A stretch of 64,000 nucleotides of DNA from Saccharothrix ecbatanensis (GCF_014205015.1 NZ_JACHMO010000001.1:8184001-8248000); one strand, 5' to 3'; shown: positions 1-9,246, numbered from the stretch's first letter. Notes: generated from the sequence alone by a model not told the origin. Program-made: numbers and translations.

Positions 1-215
1 AGCGTGTCGGCGGACGCGGTCAGCACCGGCACCGGGTGGGTGTTCAGGCCGAGGTGGACGGCGCCGTCGGCGTCCTTGGCGTCATCGCCGAGCAGGTCGG
101 GCAGGCGGGCGCCGAGGGTGAGGCCGAGGACGACGGCGGCGTTGGCGGCGAGGTTGGGCGGCAGGTCGTCGCGCAGGATCAGGGCCAGTTTGGTGGGCAG
201 CACGATCGGATCCAT
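1..215 (-). CDS. DUF2000 family protein (3' end cut by window edge)
   Basis: Only the N-terminal 71 residues are in the window; the gene runs off position 1. The translation begins MDPIVLPTKLALILRDDLPP and continues with a Leu/Ala-rich segment and HLGLNTHPVPVLTAS. This resembles the start of DUF2000 proteins, a small family of unknown biochemical function. The start is the ATG read leftwards from 215. The gene is divergent from an Lrp/AsnC regulator about 90 bases away, and a local Lrp-type regulator beside a DUF2000 gene suggests the regulator controls it. A copy of TTCGTTCGG (216-224) directly before the start repeats half of the palindrome at 272-286. Family assignment is from recognition of the sequence pattern; function is unknown. 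Confidence 0.6.
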   Translation of the reverse strand, partial: MDPIVLPTKLALILRDDLPPNLAANAAVVLGLTLGARLPDLLGDDAKDADGAVHLGLNTHPVPVLTASADT

Positions 216-271
216 TTCGTTCGGTGGAATAGGTCCACACTTATCCATCTGAACGATGTGGTCCAGCATCT

Positions 272-286
272 CCGAACTTCGTTCGG
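272..286. promoter_or_regulatory. Candidate Lrp operator palindrome
   Basis: CCGAAC and GTTCGG form a perfect 6-base inverted repeat around a 3-base centre (TTC). A further half-like copy TTCGTTCGG occurs at 216-224, next to the DUF2000 start. The palindrome lies between the two divergent genes and upstream of the regulator's likely GTG start, as expected for an autoregulating Lrp-type protein. Binding is inferred. Confidence 0.45.
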
Positions 287-308
287 CGTGGTCTGCCATG
301 ATCGAGAG

Positions 309-767
309 GTGGACGAACTTGATTCGGCGATCGTCGGGAATCTGCAACTGGATGCGCGGCTGACCAACCGCGAGCTGGCCAGGCGTCTGGGCGTGGCGCC
401 GTCGACGTGCCTGGAACGCGTGCGCGCCCTACGCGAGCGAGGCGTGATCAAGGGCTACCACGCGAACGTGGACCTGGCCGCCCTGAACCGCCCGGTCCAG
501 GCCTTCGTAGCCGCCCGCCTGCGCCCGATGAGCCGCGTGGTGATCGACAACTTCAAGGCGGCCATCGGCGCCCTCCCCGAAGTGACCGCGATGTACGTGG
601 TGGCGGGCGACGACGACTTCCTCATCCACTTGGCCGTGCAGGACCTGGAACACCTGCACGCCTTCCTCATCGACCGCCTGAGCGAACGCCGTGAGGTCAT
701 CAGCTTCCGCAGCTCGGTGATCTACGAGAGCATCCGAAATCCCGTGCTCACCGAGCTGCCGGGCTGA
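309..767 (+). CDS. Lrp/AsnC family transcriptional regulator
   Basis: A 152-residue protein, the usual Lrp/AsnC length. The N-terminal winged helix-turn-helix reads DELDSAIVGNLQLDARLTNR followed by ELARRLGVAPSTCLERVRAL. The C-terminal half is the RAM/AsnC ligand-binding fold (EVTAMYVVAGDDDFLIHLAV). These proteins bind DNA as multimers and usually sense an amino acid. The GTG at 309 is chosen because it yields the normal family start (MDELD). It also leaves the palindrome 272-286 upstream; an alternative GTG at 288 would overlap that operator. Divergent from a DUF2000 gene, its likely target. Ligand unknown. Confidence 0.85.
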   Translation: MDELDSAIVGNLQLDARLTNRELARRLGVAPSTCLERVRALRERGVIKGYHANVDLAALNRPVQAFVAARLRPMSRVVIDNFKAAIGALPEVTAMYVVAGDDDFLIHLAVQDLEHLHAFLIDRLSERREVISFRSSVIYESIRNPVLTELPG

Positions 768-890
768 ACTCGTGGAACTACACCCGGCTGCGCCGAACGG
801 GTGGATGAGGGCTGCGCAGGTAACAAGTCCTCCCTCGTTGCCGAACTACGGCTTGATTCGTTTTAACAGAACCGTCAGCGAGGTGGCTTG

Positions 891-2282
891 GTGTCGTCCG
901 AGGAAAGCTGGCACGCGGCGCGGTTGATTCCCACGTCGGGCATCAACGGCGCGGATGAACAAGAACGTCGGGCGACCTCCGCATTGCTGGCGGTGATGTC
1001 CGCCGTGCGCGAATTCGGCCGAGCTCTGACGCAGCCGCTGGGCGCGCCCGCCGCATCGGTGCAGACGTTCATCGAGGTGCCGTTCGAACTTGACGGCCGC
1101 AAGCTCATCCCCGACGGATTGATCCGGGTGGTGCGCGGGCAGCGTTCGTGGACCGCGTTGGTCGAAGTGAAGACCGGTGCGAACGAATTGCAGGCCGAAC
1201 AGCTCGACAACTACCTGGACGTCGCCCGGGACCGCGGTTTCGACGCGGTGATCACCATCTCGAACGAGATCCCGGCGCTCCCGGGCCAGCACCCGACGGC
1301 GGTCGACCGGCGGAAGCTGAAGAAGGTCGCCCTGCACCACTGGTCGTGGACCGAGGTGCTGTGCGAAGCCGTGATGCAGAAGGAGCACCGGGGCGTGGCG
1401 GACGCCGACCAGGCCTGGATCCTCGGCGAGCTGATCCGGTACCTGGAACACCCGCGATCAGGCGCGATGGCGTTCGAGGACATGGGTGCGGCGTGGGTTC
1501 CGCTGCGGGAGTCCATCCAGGCCGGGACGCTGCGCGCGACCGACAAGACCGCCCCTGAAGTCGCGTTGCGCTTCGACGCGCTGGTGCGGTTCGCGTGCCT
1601 CCAGCTCGGTCGCAGGCTGGGCGCGGAGGTGATGCCGGCGCTGACCCGGAAGGAGCTCGCCGAGCCGCAGACGCGGGTCGCCAAGCAGGTCGGCCAGCTC
1701 GTCGCCGAGGGGCGGTTGACCGCGGGCATCCACATTCCCGGCACGGTCGGTGTGCTCCAGGTGACGGCGGACCTGCGCGCCGGACAGGTCGCGTGCCACG
1801 TCGACCTGGACGGGCCACGGGAAGGCAGGCCCACGACCCGCGTCAACTGGCTGGTGCGGCAGTTGAAGGACGCGCCGGACACCGTTCGCCTGGAGGCTTT
1901 CGCATTGCACGGCCGAGGCGCGGGCGCATCGGAACTGATGCGCACCGTCAAGGAGAACCCGATGGTTCTGGTGGTGGACCCCGCGAAGGAGATCCGCGGA
2001 TTCCGGGTCGCCAACTCGGCCGTTCTGGGCAGCAAGCGCGGAACCGGGAGGAATTCGTTCATCGATTCCGTGCTCGCCGCCGTGACGGGTTTCTACGAAG
2101 AGGTCGTGCAGAACCTCAAGCCGTGGGCAGCGGCGCCGCCGCGGATCCGGCCGGAGGAAGCGTTCGCGCCGCCGGTAGAGGTTCCTCCGGCCCTCGTCTC
2201 CACCGCGCCGTCCTCGCAGGACGGGCCCGAGGTCAATTCCAGGACGGAAGCCATTTCTGAGCGTCCCACGTTTCCGGGGTGA
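891..2282 (+). CDS. PD-(D/E)XK nuclease-like protein of unknown function
   Basis: A 463-residue protein. The N-terminal domain shows the elements of a PD-(D/E)XK fold: KLIPDGLIRV (Asp75), then WTALVEVKTG (Glu92, Lys94). This is the spacing of a restriction-endonuclease-like active site. The remainder (about residues 180-410) is conserved-looking alpha/beta sequence I cannot assign, with a Pro/Ala-rich tail. There is no signal peptide or membrane segment. Start: GTG at 891 sits four bases after AGGTGG (881-886); a TTG at 888 is too close to that site. The last 50 bases overlap the convergent pmt gene. It could be a stand-alone nuclease or a catalytically inactive nucleic-acid-binding relative; no partner methyltransferase is nearby. 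Confidence 0.6.
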   Translation: MSSEESWHAARLIPTSGINGADEQERRATSALLAVMSAVREFGRALTQPLGAPAASVQTFIEVPFELDGRKLIPDGLIRVVRGQRSWTALVEVKTGANELQAEQLDNYLDVARDRGFDAVITISNEIPALPGQHPTAVDRRKLKKVALHHWSWTEVLCEAVMQKEHRGVADADQAWILGELIRYLEHPRSGAMAFEDMGAAWVPLRESIQAGTLRATDKTAPEVALRFDALVRFACLQLGRRLGAEVMPALTRKELAEPQTRVAKQVGQLVAEGRLTAGIHIPGTVGVLQVTADLRAGQVACHVDLDGPREGRPTTRVNWLVRQLKDAPDTVRLEAFALHGRGAGASELMRTVKENPMVLVVDPAKEIRGFRVANSAVLGSKRGTGRNSFIDSVLAAVTGFYEEVVQNLKPWAAAPPRIRPEEAFAPPVEVPPALVSTAPSSQDGPEVNSRTEAISERPTFPG

Positions 2283-3804
2283 TCGGTATGCCGTTGAGGA
2301 TCGGCCACAGCCACACGAAGTTGGCCACGACCAGGCCCACGTAGAGCGCCACGGCGAGCAGGCCGGTGCCGCGGCGTTCCTTGCCGTCCGTCCGCTTCCC
2401 CAGCATCTCGCCCAACGCCAACGCGATGCCCAGCACCAGGAACGGCGCCATCGGCGTCACGTAGAAGAAGTACATCTGCCGGTCGATGTTCAGGAACCAC
2501 GGCAGGAAGCCCGCGCCGTACCCGACCAGCACCGCCGCGTAACGCCAGTCCAGCCGGGTGATCGCCTGCCACAGCGCCCACGCCAGCATCGGGAACGCCA
2601 GCCACCACATCGCGGGCGTCCCGATCAGCATGATCGCGCCCACGCACGTCGCCCCGCCGCAGCCCTGCACCGCGCCCTCGAAGTAGTAGAGCATCGGCCG
2701 CAGGCCCATCGGCCACGTCCACGGCTTCGACTCCCACGGGTGCTTGTTCGTCTCCGACGTCACGAGTTCGGTGTGGAAGTTGTAGACGTTGGTGCTGTAG
2801 TACCAGAGCGCCCGCAACGGGTCGGGGACCCACGAGTCGTCCGGCAGCTTCCCGCCGACCACGTGCCGGTCGATCGCCGTCTCCGACGCGAACCACGCCC
2901 ACCACGTCGCCAGGTACGCCAGGACCGGGATCACCAGCAGCGCGAACAGCGACGGCAGCAGGTCCTTCGCGAACGACCCCAGCCACGGCCGCTCCACCCC
3001 GGCGGCACGGCGGGCGGTGGCGCTCCAGAGCACCGACAGCACGCCGAAGAACGCGATGTACCAGAGGCCGGACCACTTCACGCCGCACGCCAGACCCAGC
3101 GCGACGCCACCGGCGAACCGCCACCAGCGGAAGCCCAGCCACGGGCCCAGCGGCGAGGTCGTCGCCCAGCCCTCGCGCACCGCGACGGCCAGCCGTGACC
3201 GCACCTGGTCCCGGTCCACCACCAGGCACGCGAACGCCACCACCACGAAGAACGCCAGGAAGATGTCCAGCATCCCCATCCGCGACTGCACGTGGCTCAC
3301 GCCGTCCGCGATCAGCAGCACACCGGCGATCGCGCCGATCAGGTCGGACCGCGTCAGCCGCCGGGCGATTCGCACCACCAGCAGGATCGTCAACGTGCCC
3401 ACGACCGCCGACGCGAACCGCCAGCCCACGCCGTCGTAGCCGAACAGCCACTCGCCGACCGCGATCAACTGCTTGCCCAGCGGCGGGTGGACGATCAGCT
3501 CGTAGCCGGGGTTGTCCTCGTACCCGCCGTTGCGCAACACCCCCGCGCCCTGCGGCACGTAGTGCTTCTCGTCGAAGATCGGGGTGCCCTTGTCGGTCGG
3601 GAACCCGAGGTTCCAGAACCGGACCACGCCGCCGATCAGGGCCACGGTCAGCGTGATGAGCCAGCCCCGCAGGGCGTTGCTCAGGGGGCCGGGTTCGAGC
3701 TGGCGTGCCCGCTCTTCGCGGTCGTTGCCCGGAGGAGGGCTCGCCGGCGGAACCTCGCCGGCCTCGACCACGTCGTCTGCGGACTGCGGTGCGATCAGGC
3801 TCAC
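2233..3804 (-). CDS. pmt: Protein O-mannosyltransferase (dolichyl/polyprenyl-phosphate-mannose dependent)
   Basis: A 523-residue polytopic membrane protein of the PMT family (GT39). Actinobacterial members transfer mannose from polyprenyl-phosphate-mannose to Ser/Thr of secreted proteins. A short cytoplasmic N-terminus is followed by a first membrane helix (about 46-66). The catalytic Asp-Glu pair follows in GTPIFDEKHY (Asp78-Glu79). About ten hydrophobic segments follow, and LNIDRQMYFFYVTPMAPFLV lies near the C-terminus. It is divergent from rsmI with only 24 bases between starts, the same arrangement as Rv1002c/Rv1003. A TACGAT hexamer (3817-3812) ends seven bases before the GTG start, predicting a leaderless transcript. 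The gene end overlaps the convergent nuclease-like gene by 50 bases. Confidence 0.93.
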   Translation of the reverse strand: MSLIAPQSADDVVEAGEVPPASPPPGNDREERARQLEPGPLSNALRGWLITLTVALIGGVVRFWNLGFPTDKGTPIFDEKHYVPQGAGVLRNGGYEDNPGYELIVHPPLGKQLIAVGEWLFGYDGVGWRFASAVVGTLTILLVVRIARRLTRSDLIGAIAGVLLIADGVSHVQSRMGMLDIFLAFFVVVAFACLVVDRDQVRSRLAVAVREGWATTSPLGPWLGFRWWRFAGGVALGLACGVKWSGLWYIAFFGVLSVLWSATARRAAGVERPWLGSFAKDLLPSLFALLVIPVLAYLATWWAWFASETAIDRHVVGGKLPDDSWVPDPLRALWYYSTNVYNFHTELVTSETNKHPWESKPWTWPMGLRPMLYYFEGAVQGCGGATCVGAIMLIGTPAMWWLAFPMLAWALWQAITRLDWRYAAVLVGYGAGFLPWFLNIDRQMYFFYVTPMAPFLVLGIALALGEMLGKRTDGKERRGTGLLAVALYVGLVVANFVWLWPILNGIPITPETWDAQKWLPSWN

Positions 3805-3811
3805 GTCGCCG

Positions 3812-3821
3812 ATCGTAGGGT
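3812..3821. promoter_or_regulatory. Overlapping divergent -10 elements of pmt and rsmI
   Basis: The ten bases ATCGTAGGGT contain TACGAT on the minus strand (3817-3812) and TAGGGT on the plus strand (3816-3821), sharing the central TA. Each hexamer is followed by exactly seven bases and then a GTG start (3804 minus; 3829 plus). Both mRNAs are therefore predicted to be leaderless and to start from the same melted region. No clear -35 box is visible on either side. Transcription start sites are inferred. Confidence 0.55.
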
Positions 3822-3828
3822 GAGAGGT

Positions 3829-4674
3829 GTGAGACCTGTATCTGGATCAGGCCGTTTGGTGCTGGCCGCTACTCCGCTCGGTGACGTCCGGGACGCTTCG
3901 GCGCGCCTGGTGGACGCCTTGGGGACGGCCGAAGTGATCGCGGCGGAGGACACCCGGAGACTTCGGTCGTTGGCGTCGGCGCTGGGGGTGACCCTGTCGG
4001 GGCGGGTCGTCAGCTTCTACGACCAGGTCGAGACGGCCCGGCTGCCGAAGCTGCTGGAGGCCCTGCACGAGGGGCAGACGGTGGTGCTGGTGACCGACGC
4101 CGGCATGCCCAGCGTGTCCGACCCCGGCTACCGGCTCGTGGCGGCGTGCGTGGCGGAGGACATCCGCGTCACGTGCCTGCCCGGGCCGTCCGCCGTGACG
4201 ACCGCGCTGGCGTTGTCGGGGCTGCCGTCGGACCGCTTCTGCTTCGACGGCTTCCCGCCGCGCAAGCAGGGTGAGCGGCTCCGGTGGTTCGCGGCGTTGG
4301 CGACCGAGCCCCGGACGTGCGTCTTCTTCGAATCACCCCATCGGCTGGCGGACACCCTCGCCGACGCCGCTTCGGTGTTGGGCAACGACCGGCGGGCGGC
4401 GGTGTGCCGGGAGTTGACCAAGACGTATGAGGAGGTCAAGCGGGGCGGGCTCGGCGAGCTGGCCGAGTGGGCGGCCGAGGGGGTGCGGGGTGAGATCACG
4501 GTGGTGCTGGCGCCCGCCGAGACCCGCGACACGCCGCCGATGGAGACGCTGGTCGCCGAGGTGAAGCAGCGGGTGGCCGCCGGGGAACGGACCAAGACGG
4601 CGGCGGCGGAGGTCGCGGAGGCGGCGGGCGTGAGCAAGAAGGCCCTCTACGACGCGGTGATCAGCAAGGGCTGA
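3829..4674 (+). CDS. rsmI: 16S rRNA (cytidine(1402)-2'-O)-methyltransferase RsmI
   Basis: A 281-residue SAM-dependent tetrapyrrole-methylase-fold enzyme that 2'-O-methylates C1402 in the 16S rRNA decoding centre. Family motifs are clear: LVLAATPLGDVRDAS at the N-terminus, AEDTRRLRSL, VTDAGMPSVSDPGYRLV, GPSAVTTALALSGLP and FFESPHRLADTL. The C-terminus ends VSKKALYDAVISKG, as in the family. The GTG at 3829 gives a normal-length protein and sits seven bases after the TAGGGT hexamer. The reading frame is open far upstream, but that region is antisense to pmt. Divergent from pmt and followed by metG after 197 bases. Confidence 0.95.
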   Translation: MRPVSGSGRLVLAATPLGDVRDASARLVDALGTAEVIAAEDTRRLRSLASALGVTLSGRVVSFYDQVETARLPKLLEALHEGQTVVLVTDAGMPSVSDPGYRLVAACVAEDIRVTCLPGPSAVTTALALSGLPSDRFCFDGFPPRKQGERLRWFAALATEPRTCVFFESPHRLADTLADAASVLGNDRRAAVCRELTKTYEEVKRGGLGELAEWAAEGVRGEITVVLAPAETRDTPPMETLVAEVKQRVAAGERTKTAAAEVAEAAGVSKKALYDAVISKG

Positions 4675-4859
4675 GCTGGGCGGTTCGTACGGTGGACGAA
4701 GTCCCGCTCGCCGCGACTGCGTGCTCCGAACCAGCACGCCGGTGTCCGGGATCGGTCGTGCGACGGACGTTCGAGGGGACGTGCACCCGTCCGGGTGGGT
4801 GACGTCTCCGGCCGGCGCTGACCTGCCCGACCCGCGAAAACCCGCTGGAACCACCTCCG

Positions 4860-4865
4860 TAGGCT
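4860..4865 (+). promoter_or_regulatory. Predicted -10 of metG, leaderless
   Basis: TAGGCT ends six bases before the metG ATG and no Shine-Dalgarno sequence lies between. No convincing -35 is seen. The rest of the 197-base gap shows only a small CACCCG/CGGGTG palindrome near 4785-4800 and no recognisable T-box or riboswitch. Confidence 0.4.
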
Positions 4866-4871
4866 TGGCCC

Positions 4872-6662
4872 ATGAGTGCCTCCGTGCTGACCGCGGTGGC
4901 GTGGCCCTACGCCAACGGCCCCCGCCACATCGGTCACGTCTCCGGTTTCGGTGTCCCCTCCGACGTGTTCTCCCGCTACATGCGCATGTCGGGCAACCGG
5001 GTGCTGATGGTCTCCGGCTCGGACGAGCACGGCACGCCCATCTCGGTCCAGGCCGAGAAGGAGGGCATGTCCACCCGAGAGCTCGTGGACAAGTACCACC
5101 GGGTCATCGCGAACGACCTGCACGGCCTCGGCCTGTCCTACGACCTGTTCACCCGGACCACCACCGGCAACCACTACAAAGTGGTCCAGGAGCTGTTCCT
5201 CGCCCTCTGGCGCAACGGCTACGTCATCCCCAAGACCGAGATGGGCGCGATCAGCCCGTCCACCGGCCGCACCCTGCCCGACCGCTACATCGAGGGCACC
5301 TGCCCGATCTGCGGCTACGACGGCGCCCGCGGCGACCAGTGCGACAACTGCGGCAACCAGCTCGACCCCATCGACCTGAAGAACCCGCGCTCCCGCATCA
5401 ACGGCGAGGTGCCGAAGTTCGTCGAGACCGAGCACCTGTTCCTCGACCTCCCGCAGTTCATCGACGCGCTCGGCGGCTGGTTCCAGACCCGCACCGAGTG
5501 GCGCCCGAACGTGCTCAAGTTCAGCCAGAACCTCATCGCCGACCTGCGTCCGCGCGCCATCACCCGCGACCTGGACTGGGGCATCCCCATCCCGCTCGAC
5601 GGCTGGAGCGAGCAGCCGATGAAGCGCTTCTACGTGTGGTTCGACGCGGTCATCGGCTACCTCAGCGCGTCGGTCGAGTGGGCCCGCCGGTCGGGGAACC
5701 CGGACGCCTGGAAGGAGTTCTGGACCGGCGACGCCCAGGGCTACTACTTCATGGGCAAGGACAACATCGTCTTCCACTCGCTGATCTGGCCCTCCCTGCT
5801 CCTCGGGCAGAACGGCCAGGGCGCGAAGGGCGGGCAGCCGGGCGCGTTCGGCGCGCTGAACCTGCCCACCGAAGTGGTGTCGAGCGAGTTCCTCACCATG
5901 AGCGGCTCGAAGTTCTCCACCTCGCGCGGCACGGTCATCTACGTGACGGACTTCCTGAAGGAGTTCGGCCCGGACGCGCTGCGCTACTTCATCTCGGTCG
6001 CCGGCCCGGAGAACCAGGACACCGACTTCACCTGGGACGAGTTCGTCCGCCGGACCAACTTCGAGCTGGCCAACGAGTGGGGCAACCTGGTCAACCGGTC
6101 GATCTCGATGGCGCACAAGAACGTGGGCGCGATCCCGAAGCCGACCAACCCCACCCAGGCCGACCACGAGCTGCTCGAACTGAGCCGCAAGGCGTTCGAC
6201 GTGGTGGGCGCGAACCTGCGCCGCTCGCGGTTCAAGCAGGCGTCCGGCGAGGCGATGAAGGTCGTCGGCGCGGCCAACCGCTACCTGTCCGACCAGGAGC
6301 CGTGGAAGCTCAAGGACGACCCGGAGCGCCGCGACACCGTGCTGCACACCGCGTTGCAGGTCGTTCAGGACGCGAACGCCCTCCTCACCCCGTTCCTGCC
6401 GCACTCGGCGCAGAAGGTGCACGAGGCGTTGGGCGGCACGGGCGTGTGGGCGGCGCAGCCGGAGATCACCGAGGTCGAGGACCTGGACGTGCCGGACCGC
6501 GGGTACCCGGTGCTGACCGGCGACTACGCGGGCGAGCAGGCGACGTGGGCGTCCACGCCCATCGAGGTGGGCCGGCCGCTGGCCAAGCCCGCGCCGCTGT
6601 TCGCCAAGCTCGACCCGGAGCTGGGCGAGACCGGCCCCGAGTGGGCCCCGATCGTCAAGTAG
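4872..6662 (+). CDS. metG: Methionyl-tRNA synthetase
   Basis: A 596-residue class I aminoacyl-tRNA synthetase that charges tRNA-Met. The HIGH signature is intact ([12 protein letters not shown], residues 17-28). A connective-peptide zinc knuckle with four Cys reads CPICGYDG then CDNCGN. The KMSKS loop is the variant KFSTSRG ([15 protein letters not shown]). The anticodon-binding helical domain follows ([20 protein letters not shown]). There is no C-terminal tRNA-binding domain of the E. coli dimer type, as is normal in actinobacteria. It is followed by tatD after ten bases, so the two are probably co-transcribed. Confidence 0.97.
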   Translation: MSASVLTAVAWPYANGPRHIGHVSGFGVPSDVFSRYMRMSGNRVLMVSGSDEHGTPISVQAEKEGMSTRELVDKYHRVIANDLHGLGLSYDLFTRTTTGNHYKVVQELFLALWRNGYVIPKTEMGAISPSTGRTLPDRYIEGTCPICGYDGARGDQCDNCGNQLDPIDLKNPRSRINGEVPKFVETEHLFLDLPQFIDALGGWFQTRTEWRPNVLKFSQNLIADLRPRAITRDLDWGIPIPLDGWSEQPMKRFYVWFDAVIGYLSASVEWARRSGNPDAWKEFWTGDAQGYYFMGKDNIVFHSLIWPSLLLGQNGQGAKGGQPGAFGALNLPTEVVSSEFLTMSGSKFSTSRGTVIYVTDFLKEFGPDALRYFISVAGPENQDTDFTWDEFVRRTNFELANEWGNLVNRSISMAHKNVGAIPKPTNPTQADHELLELSRKAFDVVGANLRRSRFKQASGEAMKVVGAANRYLSDQEPWKLKDDPERRDTVLHTALQVVQDANALLTPFLPHSAQKVHEALGGTGVWAAQPEITEVEDLDVPDRGYPVLTGDYAGEQATWASTPIEVGRPLAKPAPLFAKLDPELGETGPEWAPIVK

Positions 6663-6672
6663 TCCCAGCCGG

Positions 6673-7509
6673 ATGACGAAACGCCGTGGCGAACGGCCAC
6701 CGGTCCCGGAGACCCTTCCGGCGCCGGTGGTCGACGCCCACACCCACCTGGACGCGTGCGGCGCGGAGACGCCCGAACAGGTCCGCGAGATCCTGGACCG
6801 GGCCGCGCAGGCCGGCGTCGACCGCGTGATCACCGTCGCGGACGACCTGAAGTCCGCGCACTGGGCCGCCGAAGCCGCCACCTGGGACGACCGGGTGTTC
6901 GCCGCAGTCGCCCTGCACCCGACCCGCACGTCCACGTTCGGCGAGGCGGAGCAGACCGAGCTGGCGAAGCTCGCGGAGCGGCCGAGGGTCGTCGCGATCG
7001 GCGAGACCGGTCTGGACTACTACTGGGACTACGCCCCGAAAAGCGCCCAGCACGAGGCGTTCCGGTGGCACATCGACCTCGCCAAGCGGGTCGGCAAGGC
7101 GTTGATGATCCACGACCGGGACGCGCACGACGACATCCTCGATGTGCTGGACACCGAAGGCGCGCCGTCCACAGTGGTCTTCCACTGCTTCTCCGGCGAC
7201 CTCTCCTTCGCGCGCGCGTGCGTGGAGCGCGGTTTCGTGCTGTCGTTCGCGGGCGCGGTGACGTTCCGCAACGCCCAAGCCCTCAGGGAAGCCGCCCGCT
7301 GGGTGCCGGAAGACCACATCCTGGTCGAGACGGACGCGCCGTTCCTGACCCCTCACCCGTACCGGGGTCGCCCGAACGAACCGTATTGCGCGAACTACAC
7401 GCTCCGGGACTTGGCGACACTGCGTGACGTAGATCCGGCCGATCTTGCGTCAAAGATCACCCGAACCGCCGAACGGACCTTCGGTCTTCGTGACGTGGCG
7501 GAGTCGTAA
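6673..7509 (+). CDS. tatD: TatD family metal-dependent hydrolase/deoxyribonuclease
   Basis: A 278-residue TIM-barrel amidohydrolase-type enzyme. Visible metal-binding motifs are the N-terminal HxH (VDAHTHLDACG), GETGLDYYWDY, a mid-protein VFHCFSGD and the C-terminal ETDAPFLTPHPYRG. Together these identify TatD. Members are 3'-5' exonucleases acting on single-stranded or damaged DNA. It starts ten bases after metG and precedes rpfB, the order seen in M. tuberculosis Rv1007c-Rv1009. Substrate in vivo is not shown by the sequence. Confidence 0.93.
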   Translation: MTKRRGERPPVPETLPAPVVDAHTHLDACGAETPEQVREILDRAAQAGVDRVITVADDLKSAHWAAEAATWDDRVFAAVALHPTRTSTFGEAEQTELAKLAERPRVVAIGETGLDYYWDYAPKSAQHEAFRWHIDLAKRVGKALMIHDRDAHDDILDVLDTEGAPSTVVFHCFSGDLSFARACVERGFVLSFAGAVTFRNAQALREAARWVPEDHILVETDAPFLTPHPYRGRPNEPYCANYTLRDLATLRDVDPADLASKITRTAERTFGLRDVAES

Positions 7510-7790
7510 TCCTCCTTACGACGAATGGCGGACACACTTGCTCCGCTAACGGAGTGGCTGAGGTCACAACGTTTCCGAGGGTGTTTGCACAACCCCCGGA
7601 CACCCGTTACGGTCCCGTGACCGTGCCCCGAGTTCCAATTCGGGGCGCACCCGCAGTCGGGGCGGGTCACATAGACACCAGAAGCGAGAAGACGAGCGGA
7701 CGCACAGGAGTTGCCGGAGATCACCAGCTGACCACCGACATCGAACGTGCGCGTAGCCGGACTTCGCGCCTTCAGGAGGTATGGCACCCC
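7510..7790 (+). promoter_or_regulatory. Structured leader and promoter region of rpfB
   Basis: A 281-base gap between tatD and the rpfB start. It contains a hairpin CTCCG-CTAA-CGGAG (7541-7554), a stronger stem GCCCCGA (7625-7631) with TCGGGGC (7640-7646), and a strong ribosome-binding site AGGAGGT (7774-7780). GTCACAACG (about 7564-7572) resembles one half of an MtrA-type site. I cannot match the region to the c-di-AMP (ydaO) riboswitch known before some rpf genes, although its location would suit one. Confidence 0.4.
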
Positions 7791-9221
7791 GTGAACTCGT
7801 TCAACGAGGACACCGACTGGTTTACGCCCGTGCAGGTGGCGCCGACAGGCGTCGACGTCCTGGACAGACCCGGACCGCCGTCCGAGTGGGACACCGCGGT
7901 GTTCGCCATCACGCCGGACGACGTGCTCGACGTGCTCGGCCCGGACGCGGACGAACTGCTGGCCGGCGCGAACGTCGACGTCGACGAGCTGATCCGGCTG
8001 ATCAACGCCGAGACCACGCTCCTCCCCCCGATCATCATCCCCGACGAGGTCTCCCAGGACCGGGTCGCGAGCGGCTTGGCGGCAGAGCTGCCGAGCGCCC
8101 CGCCCGCCGCGCTGGTCGAGGCCGCGGGGAAGTGGAAGCGCCGCTTCCTGAAGGCCGCGGTCCTCACCGTGCTGGTGACCGTCTCCGGCGGTGGCGCCAC
8201 CGCGATCGCGATGGACAAGTCCGTCACGGTCGACGTCGACGGCGAAGCCAAGACCGTCCGGACCTACGAGTCCACCGTGGGTGAGATCCTCGCCGACGAG
8301 GGCATCACGATCGGCGATCACGACGTGCTCAGCCCGTCACCCCAGACGAAGGTCAGCGACGGCGGGAAGATCTCGCTGGACCGCGGCCGGCTGGTGAAGA
8401 TGACGGTCGACGGCGAGCAGCGCGAGGGCTGGGTCCGCTCGGTCACCGTGGACGAGGCGCTGGACCAGCTCCAGGTGCCCGACGAAGGCGCGTGGGTCTC
8501 CCACGACCGCGGCATGGACGTGCCGCTCCAGGGCATCGCGCTGGAGGTCAAGAGCCTCAAGACCGTCACGGTCTACGACGGCGGCAACGCGCCCCGGCAG
8601 CTGCAGACCACGGCGGTGACCGTGGACGAGCTGATGAAGGCCGAGAACCTGTCGCTCGGGCCGGACGACAAGCTCGAAACGGCGCTGGACCTCAAGGTCA
8701 CGAACGGCGCCGAGGTGCACATCACCCGCACCGGCGTGTCGGTGATCAACGCGACGGAGGCCATCCAGCCGCCCGTCGAGGAGATCAAAGACGACACGAT
8801 GATGAAGGGCCAGAAAGAGGTCCTGGAGCCGGGTGTGCCCGGTGAGCAGATCGTCACCTACCGCGTCACGGTGAAGAACGGCGCCGAGATCGGCCGCGAG
8901 AAGCTGGGCGCGAAGGTCACCAAGGAGCCGGTCGCCAAGAAGGTCAAGGTCGGCACCAAGCTGCCGCCCGACGGCGAGGTGTGGGACCGGCTGGCCAACT
9001 GCGAGGCCACCGGCAACTGGGCCATCAACACCGGCAACGGCTACTACGGCGGCCTCCAGTTCAACAAGGGCACGTGGGACGCCTACGGCGGCAGCCAGTA
9101 CGCCGCGTACCCGCACCAGGCCTCGCGTGAGCAGCAGATCGCGATCGCGACCAAGCTCCGCGACGCCCGCGGCGGCTACTCCGCCTGGCCCCACTGCCAG
9201 CAAAAGCTCGGCTTGCCGTAA
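7791..9221 (+). CDS. rpfB: Resuscitation-promoting factor RpfB
   Basis: A 476-residue cell-wall-hydrolysing growth factor. A cytoplasmic region of about 118 residues is followed by one membrane anchor (about 119-141), three DUF348 repeats (about 144-300), a G5 domain (about 310-385) and the Rpf transglycosylase-like domain at the C-terminus. The catalytic Glu is near residue 405 in NCEATGNW. The enzyme cleaves peptidoglycan glycan strands and supports exit from dormancy. The start is the GTG at 7791, 11 bases after AGGAGGT (7774-7780). An ATG at 7781 is in another frame, and the frame stays open back to 7554 without a better start. Located between tatD and rsmA as in mycobacteria. The long N-terminal extension is longer than in M. 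tuberculosis RpfB. Confidence 0.93.
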   Translation: MNSFNEDTDWFTPVQVAPTGVDVLDRPGPPSEWDTAVFAITPDDVLDVLGPDADELLAGANVDVDELIRLINAETTLLPPIIIPDEVSQDRVASGLAAELPSAPPAALVEAAGKWKRRFLKAAVLTVLVTVSGGGATAIAMDKSVTVDVDGEAKTVRTYESTVGEILADEGITIGDHDVLSPSPQTKVSDGGKISLDRGRLVKMTVDGEQREGWVRSVTVDEALDQLQVPDEGAWVSHDRGMDVPLQGIALEVKSLKTVTVYDGGNAPRQLQTTAVTVDELMKAENLSLGPDDKLETALDLKVTNGAEVHITRTGVSVINATEAIQPPVEEIKDDTMMKGQKEVLEPGVPGEQIVTYRVTVKNGAEIGREKLGAKVTKEPVAKKVKVGTKLPPDGEVWDRLANCEATGNWAINTGNGYYGGLQFNKGTWDAYGGSQYAAYPHQASREQQIAIATKLRDARGGYSAWPHCQQKLGLP

Positions 9222-9246
9222 GAATGCGTTTGTGACTGAGGATTCG

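Noticed and set aside
4675..4871. T-box or other riboswitch before metG
   Set aside because: No T-box consensus or specifier arrangement is visible, and a -10 hexamer six bases before the ATG points to a leaderless mRNA.
7541..7646. c-di-AMP (ydaO) riboswitch before rpfB
   Set aside because: The position fits but I could not align the conserved segments; only two simple hairpins are certain.
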